From a bacterium (GTDB lineage Bacteria > Eisenbacteria > RBG-16-71-46 > CAIMUX01), in the NCBI GenBank assembly GCA_030431975.1, contig JAUIHP010000008.1, positions 1 through 44,317 of the forward strand: a DNA stretch of 44,317 bases, given 5' to 3'. Below are positions 32,794-40,932 of this stretch, piece after piece. Made by a program: the position numbers and the translations under genes. Numbering within the stretch: the first letter of the stretch is position 1; each line of letters begins with the position of its first letter. Under the pieces are notes generated by a model, which worked only from the letters and a program-made list of their open reading frames with translations, was not told the origin of the DNA and made no database searches.

Positions 32794-33969
32794 ATGTTCG
32801 ACGTCACGCAGGTTGGAAGTTGGCCGCGGTCCCGTGAACTCCTCGCGGCACTGCGGGACCATCAGAAGGGACGCATTACCAACGAAGAGTTCGAGCGGGT
32901 GGCCGACCAGGAGGTCGACCAATGTGTCGATGCTCAGCTCGAAGTTGGCGCGGACATCATTGTCGACGGTGAGATGCGGCGGGACAGTTTCTATTCCTTC
33001 GTCACGAACAAGGTCGCGGGGACGCGCCTCATGTCGCTGGCGGAGATGCTCGATACCGTCGAGGACAAGGCGAGTTTCGAGGAGATGCTCGCCACCCTCG
33101 ATGTGCCCGCTTCTGCGATCAAGAATCCGACCTGTGTCGGAAAACTCGAGCGGAGAGAACCGCTCGCGGTCCATGAGCTGGAGTACGTCCGTAAGCGAAC
33201 GGACAAGCCGGTCAAGGTGCCGCTGCCGGGGCCTTACCTTCTGACGCGAGCCATGTGGGTGGGCCAGTTCTCCGGCGCAGGGTACAAAGACAAGGTCGAA
33301 ATGGGTGAGGACGTCGTTCGGCTTCTGCAGGACGAGCTGGTGGAGCTGACGGAAGCCGGCTGCGCCTTTGTGCAGTTCGACGAGCCCGTCCTGACCGAAA
33401 TCGTCATGTCCGAGGAAAACGATCGACGAACATTCATGTGAGCGACGCTCGCGACCCGCCGGGATGCGGGTTCAGAACTGGACTATGCTGCGGACCTGCT
33501 CAATCAAATCGTCGATGGCGCCCGCGAACGGGTAGCGGCTGCCGGACTCCGCCTTCCGCGGGTCGGACTGCACGTCTGTCGTGGAAACTGGAGTCGGGAT
33601 GAAAGCGTGCTCCTGACCGGAGACTACACTCCCCTCCTTCCTGCGTTTCAGAAGATGCACATCGATCAGTTCGTGCTCGAGCACTCGACGCCGCGCGCCG
33701 GGGATGTCGAAATCGTCGCGAGGGGACTGGCCGATCGCGAACTGGGTCTCGGCGTGGTCAACCCGAGAACCGCAGTGGCGGAATCGCCGGATGAGATTGT
33801 TCAAAGAGTGGACGAGGTCCTGGCGTTTCTTCCGCCGGAGAAGGTCTTTCTCAACCCGGATTGCGGATTCGGTTGCTTCGCCAATCGTTGTGTGAACGAC
33901 CACGAAACGGCAAAGGCGAAGACCCGTAGCATGGTCGAGGCTGCGAATGTACTACGGGATCGCTACTAG
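32794..33969 (+). CDS. MetE-like methyltransferase selenoprotein, Sec at residue 216 (in-frame TGA)
   Basis: A 391-residue protein when TGA 33439-33441 is read as selenocysteine. Before it: the MetE C-domain start VGSWPRSRELLAAL, IIVDGEMRRDSFYSFV and the FVQFDEPVLTEIV motif. After it, in the same frame: His260 and Cys262 (HVCRGNW), Glu296 (VLEHSTPRAG) and Cys357 (NPDCGFG), matching the zinc ligands of cobalamin-independent methionine synthase; the 61-residue Glu-Cys spacing equals that of E. coli MetE. Without readthrough every zinc ligand is lost. A hairpin starts 12 nt after the TGA. I recall Cys at this position in related proteins, to be verified. It probably transfers a methyl group to a thiol or selenol; acceptor unknown. 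GGAG precedes ATG 32794. Confidence 0.82.
33454..33471 (+). promoter_or_regulatory. Candidate bacterial SECIS hairpin of the MetE-like selenoprotein
   Basis: ACCCGC (33454-33459) pairs perfectly with GCGGGT (33466-33471) around the loop CGGGAT. The loop starts 18 nt after the TGA and has G as its second base, as in the minimal bacterial SECIS pattern. The distance equals that of the first hairpin in the operon. Confidence 0.68.
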
Positions 33970-33977
33970 CCAGTGGA

Positions 33978-34340
33978 CTACTGTTCTAGCGCCAGCATCA
34001 TGAGTCGACCTTCCGGATCCCGAAACGTGACGCATCCGATGGGATTGCCGTCATCGTCGGTGGGGCCGCTGTTTCGGATGTCCTGGGCGCCGCTCTTTCG
34101 CAGGTGATCCAAAGCTGCCGGGAAGTCATCGGTCAGAAAGGTGATCCACGGGCGGTCCCACATCTCGTTCCCGTCGTGCGGGACGACGGCGACTCCCCCA
34201 CGGCCGGCCTCATCCGCAATCGAGTACCAGAACTCGTGGTCCTGGATCCCGGCTTTGGGGCCGAGGAGGGCGGCATAGAACCCTTTCAGTCCGGCGACGT
34301 CCTGGGTGGCGATCGTAAAGTCCGCGATATGAATCCTCAT
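33978..34340 (-). CDS. VOC/glyoxalase-fold protein
   Basis: 120 residues from ATG 34340, with GGAGGAG 6 nt upstream; the longer open frame reaching 34517 has no domain and is not used. A single vicinal-oxygen-chelate domain with paired babbb modules is visible: DFTIATQDVAGLKGFYAALL, FWYSIADEAGRGGVAVVP, WITFLTDDFPAALDHLRKSG, GCVTFRDPEGRLMMLALEQ. The last motif, with Asp-Pro-Glu-Gly-Arg, is typical. It would act as a dimer. Possible roles are metal-dependent lyase, dioxygenase or resistance binding protein; sequence does not decide. It converges with the MetE-like gene across only 8 bp. Confidence 0.9.
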   Translation of the reverse strand: MRIHIADFTIATQDVAGLKGFYAALLGPKAGIQDHEFWYSIADEAGRGGVAVVPHDGNEMWDRPWITFLTDDFPAALDHLRKSGAQDIRNSGPTDDDGNPIGCVTFRDPEGRLMMLALEQ

Positions 34341-35036
34341 TCGTGCTCCTCCGAGTTTCGACCGACCGATGGATCGCCCGACCGCTTCCGTAACCCGCTT
34401 CCGTGACCCGCTTCCATTATCTCCATGTCCTGGTGGGTGACGCTCAAGTGTCTGGCGGACGACCCATTGCCGCGGCGGCCAGAGTAGCCGACGGCTGCGC
34501 GGGATGTGGATCCGCATCAGGCGCAGAGTTTACCGCCACTCCGTAGTTCCGCGCGAGCACACGCACTTGTTCGCGATCCCGCGCGTCGAGGGGGAACGTC
34601 TCAGACGCCGTCACCCGTGCCCCGGTTTTGCGTCTGTGGGAGACGAGTCTGCGCGATTTGCACGTTCCTCAGGCAAACCGCAAGGTCGGCCTCGGTGGGA
34701 AATGCCGGCTGCAGGTTCGAACGGATTTTCTGTTCGCTGCGTATCTGTCGATGGCGAGCGGTGTTAGGGATGAGCGCGGTCGTGATGGGGCCGTTTCTCG
34801 CTCTTTGGCACAGGCCTTTCTACATAGACACCAGAGTCACGAACGGGCCTGTTTTCGCATCCTTGTCTTTGCACCTTTCCGTTCGTGGCCGTCTCTGACA
34901 ACTTACTGGCGTGTTTGTGAACACTCCTGGGCTGCACGGGCCGAATCTTCGAGGGTTTTCCGTTTGTAGTTCGGGCACGGCTAACCGGTTTGAGGTCAAG
35001 AGGCTCTTGATTCTGCCGCCCCTGCGGCGGTAGAGG
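34341..35036. other. Long gene-free region ending at a strong terminator
   Basis: About 700 bp without a convincing protein. Open frames exist but overlap one another, lack ribosome-binding sites and match nothing I know. The 3' part (34850-35036) is less GC-rich and contains a hairpin CTGCCGCC/GGCGGTAG at about 35012-35032, directly before the terminator hairpin. A plus-strand non-coding RNA or a long 5' leader with attenuator is possible. I checked by eye for tmRNA, RNase P RNA, 6S, SRP and tRNA-Sec signatures and found none. Confidence 0.4.
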
Positions 35037-35079
35037 CCAGGTCCCCGGCTACGGCCCTTGGGACCTGGTTTTGTTTTTT
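35037..35079 (+). terminator. Strong rho-independent terminator
   Basis: CCAGGTCCC (35037-35045) pairs with GGGACCTGG (35060-35068) over 9 bp, followed at once by TTTTGTTTTTT. It lies 60 bp before the next gene's start and has no protein-coding gene upstream on its strand within 1 kb, so it ends either a non-coding transcript or acts as an attenuator. Confidence 0.88.
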
Positions 35080-35138
35080 GCACGATCCGAAGTGGTACTC
35101 TTGTCCGCGTGACAAGGACATCTACCGAGGAGCCCACC

Positions 35139-38100
35139 GTGCGCTATCCACGTCTATTCCAGTCTACGACGTCTCCCGCTCACTCCACCCGCAGCCTCGA
35201 GCGGCGTTTGACCGGTCGAATGGCTCCCGCAACGATGCCGATGGCTCTCGCTGCGCGGATGGCTCCTGCAACGATGTTGACCTTGGCCATCACGGCAACG
35301 CTGGCTCCGATCGCCGTGGCACAAACGATCGTCGACGTCCTTCCGACGACAAACGGAGCCTGGGGTCTGGAGTATCACGATGGCTTCCTCTGGGTCGGGG
35401 ACGACACCGACGGATTCATAAAGAAGGTCGACCCGGCGGATGGGACGATTCTGGAAACGCTGCCCACACCCTACGATGAGAACACCATCAGCTTCGGGGC
35501 CAATCACGGCGTGGCCTGGGACGGGTCTGGCTTCTGGGTTGCGGGTGACTTCGGGAAAGATTTTCTCTACAAGGTCAGTCCTGCAGGTGCATTCGTCGAC
35601 ACCATTCCGACGCCTACTGACGCGGTCGGCGGGCTTTCCTTCGACGGAACGAACCTCCTCGTCACGTCCTACTTTCCGAATGCGGAAGCCGGAATTCTCA
35701 TCGTCGATCCTGCGGACGGTTCGATCCTGGGCTCGACGATTCCGACGCAGGGTGACCAGCCTTTCGGAATCGACTACGACCCGATGGACGGCAACTACTG
35801 GAACGGGATGGACGACAACGACGGCGATGCCGAGCGGATCTACAACCTGAGTTCCGTCGACGGCAGCGTCATTTCATTCTTCGATTCTCCGAACCAGTCC
35901 CCCAAAGGGCTGGCTTTGGGCGACGGGTTCCTTTGGTTGATTGCCAACACGATCGAAGGCTCCGGAAGGAGCATCTTCAAGATTGATCTCTCCGGTGCGG
36001 GTACGCCGGACATCGATCCGGTTCCTTCGGAGCAGGACTTTGGAATCGTCGCCATTGGCTCGACGGGCTCAGTCAGCCAACGCCTGGTCAACGAAGGCGA
36101 CGGAGACCTCACGATCACGGACGTCTCGACGTTCAGTCCGTTCTCGACGGAGGCCCTTCTCCTCCCCGCCACCATCACTCCCGGACAGGAGTTGGTCTTC
36201 GACGTCTTCTTCGATCCGGCCACTGCCGGTAACTTCCAGGCCAACCTGAACGTGATCTCCAACGACGTCGATGAGGGAGATCTCGACATCGTCCTGACGG
36301 GCATCGGCGTTCCGGCCGATCAGACGATTCAAGTCAGCGGAAGCCTTGACTTCGTCGACACCGGAGTCGGTCTGCTGCGAAGCCGGACCGTGACCATTCA
36401 AAACCGGGGCTTCGCGGACCTGCAGGTTTCGTCCGTGACGAGTGATCTGCCGCAGTTCGAACTGGTCGATCTGCCCGAGATTCCGATTTCGCTTTCCACC
36501 TTCGAAAGCATCGAGGCCGAGGTGCTCTTCCGTCCGGATGGCGTCAGTTCCTTCGCCACCGACATCGAGATCACCTCCGACGACCCGGCGCAGCCGTTGG
36601 TGGCGGTGGCGGCAAGCGGTGACGGGTTCGACGCTGTCTTTGCACCGGGCGAGCCGATCTGGTCGGCGGAGGGAATCGAAAACGTCGTCACCCTTCTCGG
36701 CGGCGCGGACCTGGGTGGCGTCGACCTGACGGGAGACGGAGTTCCGGATGCGGTCATGGAAAGCTATGACGCCGGCGCGGACGGCGACCCTCTGCAGACG
36801 TTCTACGGCAACAGCCATGGTGACGGGATTGACTACTGGAAGCGCGCCGACGGTCGGAGCGGCGGTTGGGGCGATCAAGGTCTGGCCTATGGCTCCGATC
36901 TCGATGACGACGGCGTCCCGGAAATCATTCGCGGAACGGCTTGGGGCGGAAAGCGCGTCGAGGTCTGGAACGGCACGACCGGTCAGCTCATCTGGGACTA
37001 TGACACGCGCAACGAAGACAACGGTGGTTGGGTCTACTCGGTGGCAGCCATGCCGGATGTCAGCGGTGACGGGATCCGCGAAGTGTTGGCTGCGGCGGGC
37101 ACGGATGGGGAGCCCTTCTCCGGAGCCCGGCGCATCTACTGCTTCGACGGCGCGACCGGTGACATTCGATTCACCCGCGTCGGTCCGGACGGCTTCCTTA
37201 CGGTCTCCTGGATCGAAGACGTGAATATGGACGGCAACCCGGACGTCATCGGCGGAGGCGGCGGCAACAGTGCCGACGATCTCGTCTACTGTCTCTCCGG
37301 GGCGAGCACAGGGAACGCGACGACGCTTTGGACCTTCCCCACCGGCGGCTCCGTCTGGTCCGTCGCCCGTATCGCCGACGTGAATGGGGACGGGATCAAC
37401 GATGTCCTGGCGGGCTCGTGGTCGAACACCGTCTTCTGTTTGGACGGAACCGACGGCAGTGAGATCTGGTCGCACGTGACCGCAGGCGACGTCATCCGCG
37501 TCGAAGCGACACCCGACCTGACGGGGGACGGCGTCGAAGACGTCGTCGTTGCCGAGATCGGGAACTTCGTTCGAGTCCTCGACGGATCGGACGGAACCCT
37601 ACACTGGTTCTACGTAACCGGTGGCAACGTCTGGTCCGCCACCTCGATTCCGGATGTCGACGGGGACTCCGTTGCCGACATCATTGCAGGCGCGCAGAGC
37701 GACATCGTCTTCTGTATCAGCGGCGCCACCGGATCTCTGTTTTGGCAGACCAACGTCGGGGCGCTCGTCTACTCCGTTCGGGCCATCCCGGACGTCAACG
37801 GCAACGGTTCCTACGACGTCATCGCCGGAACTCAGGACCTCGGTGGCCCCGGAGAAGGCAAGATCTGGTGTCTGGAAGGAAGTGGCGCCGTCGTTTCCAT
37901 CCCGGAAATCCCCCAACAGATCGACGCCGACGCCTTTGACGTTTTGCGGGTCGCGCCAAACCCTGTGACGGACTGGGCGACCTTTCAGTTCCGGTCCGGA
38001 GACCGCGTTGAAGGGACGGTGGAGCTGGACATCTACGATGCCAATGGGCGTCGAGTCCGAAGTTATCGGCAGGCCGCGACTCCCGGGTTCGGCCAGATCG

Positions 38101-38213
38101 TATGGGACGGTCGCTTCGAGAACGGCGAGCGGGTTTCCAGCGGCGTTTACTTCTATCGTCTGCAGGGCCCGATGCTGAATGCGGTGGAAGGAAACATCAC
38201 GATCCTGCGGTAA
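35139..38213 (+). CDS. Large secreted protein: propeller, ASH-type Ig domains, FG-GAP/PQQ-like repeats, FlgD-like tail
   Basis: About 1,024 residues from GTG 35139, chosen because GAGGAG lies 6 nt upstream. A long basic n-region leads to a hydrophobic core (TLAITATLAPIAVAQ). Then comes a YVTN-like propeller (about 65-290: WGLEYHDGFLWVGDDTDG, GVAWDGSGFWVAGDFG), followed by two ASH/choice-of-anchor-D type Ig modules (FGIVAIGSTGSVSQRLVNEG, DFVDTGVGLLRSRTVTIQN). Next are about seven FG-GAP/PQQ-like repeats with Asp-rich loops (VARIADVNGDGINDVLAGSW, IPDVDGDSVADIIAGAQ). The FlgD-like tail (LDIYDANGRRVRSY, GQIVWDGRFENGERVSSG, VYFYRL) ends it. It is probably a surface or secreted adhesion-type protein. 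The signal-peptide region holds a 39-bp tandem duplication. Confidence 0.88.
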   Translation: MRYPRLFQSTTSPAHSTRSLERRLTGRMAPATMPMALAARMAPATMLTLAITATLAPIAVAQTIVDVLPTTNGAWGLEYHDGFLWVGDDTDGFIKKVDPADGTILETLPTPYDENTISFGANHGVAWDGSGFWVAGDFGKDFLYKVSPAGAFVDTIPTPTDAVGGLSFDGTNLLVTSYFPNAEAGILIVDPADGSILGSTIPTQGDQPFGIDYDPMDGNYWNGMDDNDGDAERIYNLSSVDGSVISFFDSPNQSPKGLALGDGFLWLIANTIEGSGRSIFKIDLSGAGTPDIDPVPSEQDFGIVAIGSTGSVSQRLVNEGDGDLTITDVSTFSPFSTEALLLPATITPGQELVFDVFFDPATAGNFQANLNVISNDVDEGDLDIVLTGIGVPADQTIQVSGSLDFVDTGVGLLRSRTVTIQNRGFADLQVSSVTSDLPQFELVDLPEIPISLSTFESIEAEVLFRPDGVSSFATDIEITSDDPAQPLVAVAASGDGFDAVFAPGEPIWSAEGIENVVTLLGGADLGGVDLTGDGVPDAVMESYDAGADGDPLQTFYGNSHGDGIDYWKRADGRSGGWGDQGLAYGSDLDDDGVPEIIRGTAWGGKRVEVWNGTTGQLIWDYDTRNEDNGGWVYSVAAMPDVSGDGIREVLAAAGTDGEPFSGARRIYCFDGATGDIRFTRVGPDGFLTVSWIEDVNMDGNPDVIGGGGGNSADDLVYCLSGASTGNATTLWTFPTGGSVWSVARIADVNGDGINDVLAGSWSNTVFCLDGTDGSEIWSHVTAGDVIRVEATPDLTGDGVEDVVVAEIGNFVRVLDGSDGTLHWFYVTGGNVWSATSIPDVDGDSVADIIAGAQSDIVFCISGATGSLFWQTNVGALVYSVRAIPDVNGNGSYDVIAGTQDLGGPGEGKIWCLEGSGAVVSIPEIPQQIDADAFDVLRVAPNPVTDWATFQFRSGDRVEGTVELDIYDANGRRVRSYRQAATPGFGQIVWDGRFENGERVSSGVYFYRLQGPMLNAVEGNITILR

Positions 38214-38252
38214 CGACCGGCGCACTTCTGTTGCGTCACAAACGCGCGTCGG

Positions 38253-39914
38253 TCAGCGGCGATTCTTGCGGCGCAGAGGAGTCGAGTCACCACCCTGTCC
38301 GGCGCGTTCGATCCCTAGAATCGCCCTCTCAGCCTGATCCCGCACCCGGCGATCGCCGTCGTTGAGGAGGGCGCGAAGCTGAGGAATGGCGAACGCGCCC
38401 CGGGCGCCAAGTTTGCCGAGTTCGTACGCTCCTGTTCTGCGAACCCAGTGGTCACGATCCTCGAGCGCATCGACGAGCACGTGAGTGCAATCGACGCCTT
38501 CTCGGGCGAGTTGGCCAGACCGCTGGACGGCCACAAGGCGGATCTTGTCGCTTCCTGTTCGCATCGCCCACTCCAGGTCTGAGACCACTTCTTCGTGAGG
38601 GCGGTCACGACTTGCCAATGCGAAGAGTGCATCCGTGGCGATCCTTTCCACTGGATCCGCAAGAAGCTCTCGAAGGACGGGACGAGACGTCGAATGATGG
38701 AGAAACGCTCCAAGAGAACGGGTGGCGGCTCTACGCACGTCTTCATTTGGGTCGGTAGCCGTCTCGCGCAGGACCTCGAGCAGTGCCTCTGATTCCGGAT
38801 GACTGGCTAGGTGGCTGACCCAGTGTGCGGCACTCGATCGCACCGCCTCGTTCTCGTCACGAAGGCGTCGGCGGAACGCGTCAGCGCTACCCTCGGCTGC
38901 GAGTTCGCCGAAGTTCGCGACCGCCTTCATCGCGTTGATACGGACCTCGGGAGAAGAATCGTCCATCGCCGCAACCAGCCATGGCAAGGCAGATGGATAC
39001 CTCTTGGCTGCCGTGTAGAGTGCAGAGGCTGCATGGGCTCGAACCGAAGGGTCTGGGTCCGCAAGGAGCCCGAGCACGCCCTCGGCAAAGGCAGTGTCCA
39101 TCCAAAAGTCGGAAAGATAGTGCCCGGCCGCAGCCGCCCGTACGGAGGGTTCCGGATCGGATTGGGCTTTGACGACGGCAGCGATGCGCTCCGGTCGTTT
39201 CTCCTGAAGTCGCAGCAACGCGCCCACAGAACTTCTCCGAACCTCGGCGTTTCCGGTGTTGAGGGTTCGGACGGCGAACTCGACGGCCGGTTCACCTGGA
39301 TCGAGTTTGGCAACCGCGTCGAGAATGTGGGAGCGGATCTCGGTACCTGCGTCCGAGTAGAGGTCGACGAGTGTCGGGAAGACGATGTCCGGCCTCGCCC
39401 CCATTCGTTGCAACTCCCATAGTTTGGTCTTCACGACCTCCGGCGCCGCATCGAGGCTGGCCAGGGTGAGTACGACGACGACACTGTCAAACGCTGTCGG
39501 CTCGGTCACCCCCACTTCAGAGAGCGCCAGGACGTCATCCTGGGCAACGGACAGAGGCTTGTTCCGAGAACAAAGCCCAGTTAGCAACTGTCCTTGGCTT
39601 TCTCTGGCATAGATCAGGTACGTCGATCCCGGCTTGAAGTCATAGCCGCATGACGCGCCCGAGCCGCTACTGAAGACGGAAACCGAATCGACCGTCGTGC
39701 CCTTCCATATCTGATCCACGTCGATCCGGTACTCGTCGAACCCTCTCGAACTGGAGGTAGAGTCCGGTCTGGAGCGGCTGAGTACGGTCCCGCTGAAGAC
39801 GGCATCGGACATCACGGCAGCCACATTTGCAGTTGGAGGGGTTGCGCAGGTACAGGCCCAGCTGCAGTTGTGATAAAGAGCGAAGAAGAGTAACGAAAAA
39901 AGGACAACCCGCAA
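38253..39914 (-). CDS. Exported protein with NTR/TIMP-like domain and HEAT repeats
   Basis: About 553 residues. The frame opens at ATG 39929, but GGGAGGT lies just inside it and 6 nt before TTG 39914, which gives a compact signal peptide (LRVVLFSLLFFALYHNCSWA) cut before CTCATPP. Residues about 20-130 resemble a netrin/TIMP-like module: the N-terminal CxC after the signal, SDAVFSGTVLS, YRIDVDQIWKG, CGYDFKPGSTYLIYA, LCSRNKPL. The rest is about ten HEAT-type helical pairs (PEVRINAMKAVANFGEL, ENEAVRSSAAHWVSHLA, EDVRRAATRSLGAFL, DHWVRRTGAYELGKLG). It probably scaffolds protein interactions in the envelope. Confidence 0.85.
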   Translation of the reverse strand: MRVVLFSLLFFALYHNCSWACTCATPPTANVAAVMSDAVFSGTVLSRSRPDSTSSSRGFDEYRIDVDQIWKGTTVDSVSVFSSGSGASCGYDFKPGSTYLIYARESQGQLLTGLCSRNKPLSVAQDDVLALSEVGVTEPTAFDSVVVVLTLASLDAAPEVVKTKLWELQRMGARPDIVFPTLVDLYSDAGTEIRSHILDAVAKLDPGEPAVEFAVRTLNTGNAEVRRSSVGALLRLQEKRPERIAAVVKAQSDPEPSVRAAAAGHYLSDFWMDTAFAEGVLGLLADPDPSVRAHAASALYTAAKRYPSALPWLVAAMDDSSPEVRINAMKAVANFGELAAEGSADAFRRRLRDENEAVRSSAAHWVSHLASHPESEALLEVLRETATDPNEDVRRAATRSLGAFLHHSTSRPVLRELLADPVERIATDALFALASRDRPHEEVVSDLEWAMRTGSDKIRLVAVQRSGQLAREGVDCTHVLVDALEDRDHWVRRTGAYELGKLGARGAFAIPQLRALLNDGDRRVRDQAERAILGIERAGQGGDSTPLRRKNRR

Positions 39915-39989
39915 GATGGTACCTCCCATCAGATGGGGACGGGTCTCGGTCTTGCTCCGTACCGGTGAACATTGCTACGCGTGACGGCG

Positions 39990-40901
39990 CTACCCGAGGT
40001 TCAACGTGTACCGGTAAGAACGCTTCGTTTGCATGGGTCCCAACGACTCGTACAGAAAGTTGGAGACGTTGGGCTCGGCCTCTGACGCGATCCAGGCACG
40101 CTCGGCGCCGGCTTCTGCCAGCCTTCGGAAACATTCCTTCGCGATCGCTTTTCCGAACCCGAGTTTTCGGTAGTCGGAGTGAACGCCCATCGGTTCTATG
40201 TAGCCGGACTTCGGGTTCGCCTCTTCCAGCCATCCCATGCAGTAGGCAACGGCTTTGCGCTCGTCATTCACGACGACAAGGTCCAGTTCCGGCCGATATC
40301 CGGGCGTCGACTGTGTGGAACGTAGGCGGGCTTCGGTGTACCCGGAATTCTCGAATGCATTCCGGACCAGATCGACCCGGCTCTCGTAGTTCCCATACTC
40401 AACGAAGCTCATGAGCTGGTACCCGGGCTTCAGCTCATAGGAGAAGTCATAGTTCGAGAGAGGGTAGATCCGGACGTTCTCGACGTGACCGGTCTTACAA
40501 AAGCCATCCGCCTCGAGAGCCGCAACCTTCCGTTCGCCGTACGAGTAGACGTCGGTGTGGATCGAGGGCTTGCCGTCGCCCCAGACGTCGCGCACCCATG
40601 ACAACACGGTCGGAAGAAAGTCCCAGTGGTCCGGATGGATGACGGCGAAGAAGTCGTTCTTGCCTCGCTCGGAAACGAACAGCCCAACGACCTGACCGCC
40701 GGTCGTTTGCCAGAAGTGCGCATTGCGTTCGAAGAACTCCCGCCCCTTACCCGAGTGGCTGTTGTAGCGCCACCAGTCCATACGGCCGGGATCCCAGTTG
40801 TTGTCGACCTCATCGAGGCGCGATTCGATCCCGAGAAGGAGATCCTTGATCCGCGCGTACTCGGCGTCGTCGTTCCGGAAGGGGTGATCCGTGATCTTCA
40901 A
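39990..40901 (-). CDS. GNAT-family N-acetyltransferase (two-domain)
   Basis: About 303 residues. The frame is open to 40949, but GGTGGAG lies 8 nt before TTG 40901, giving a normal start (LKITDHPFRNDDAEYARIKD). The C-terminal GNAT domain is clear: YIEPMGVHSDYRKLGFGKAI is motif A with the acetyl-CoA-binding R-K-L-G-F-G loop, followed by ANVSN-type motif B (AEPNVSNFLYESLG). The N-terminal half (VVGLFVSERGKNDFFAVIHP) looks like a second, degenerate GNAT fold without that loop. The acceptor is unknown. It sits 31 bp downstream of the thioredoxin-like gene and is probably co-transcribed. Confidence 0.88.
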   Translation of the reverse strand: MKITDHPFRNDDAEYARIKDLLLGIESRLDEVDNNWDPGRMDWWRYNSHSGKGREFFERNAHFWQTTGGQVVGLFVSERGKNDFFAVIHPDHWDFLPTVLSWVRDVWGDGKPSIHTDVYSYGERKVAALEADGFCKTGHVENVRIYPLSNYDFSYELKPGYQLMSFVEYGNYESRVDLVRNAFENSGYTEARLRSTQSTPGYRPELDLVVVNDERKAVAYCMGWLEEANPKSGYIEPMGVHSDYRKLGFGKAIAKECFRRLAEAGAERAWIASEAEPNVSNFLYESLGPMQTKRSYRYTLNLG

Positions 40902-40932
40902 TGATTGGACTCCACCGCGAACGCAGCCGAAC

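Noticed and set aside
33439-33441. TGA as a nonsense mutation making the MetE-like gene a pseudogene
   Set aside because: Both halves keep conserved motifs with no other disruption, a SECIS-like hairpin follows at the right distance, and a second gene in the same operon shows the same pattern.
34341-35036. RNase P RNA, tmRNA, 6S, SRP RNA or tRNA-Sec in the gene-free stretch
   Set aside because: Both strands were compared by eye with the conserved cores of these RNAs and none matched.
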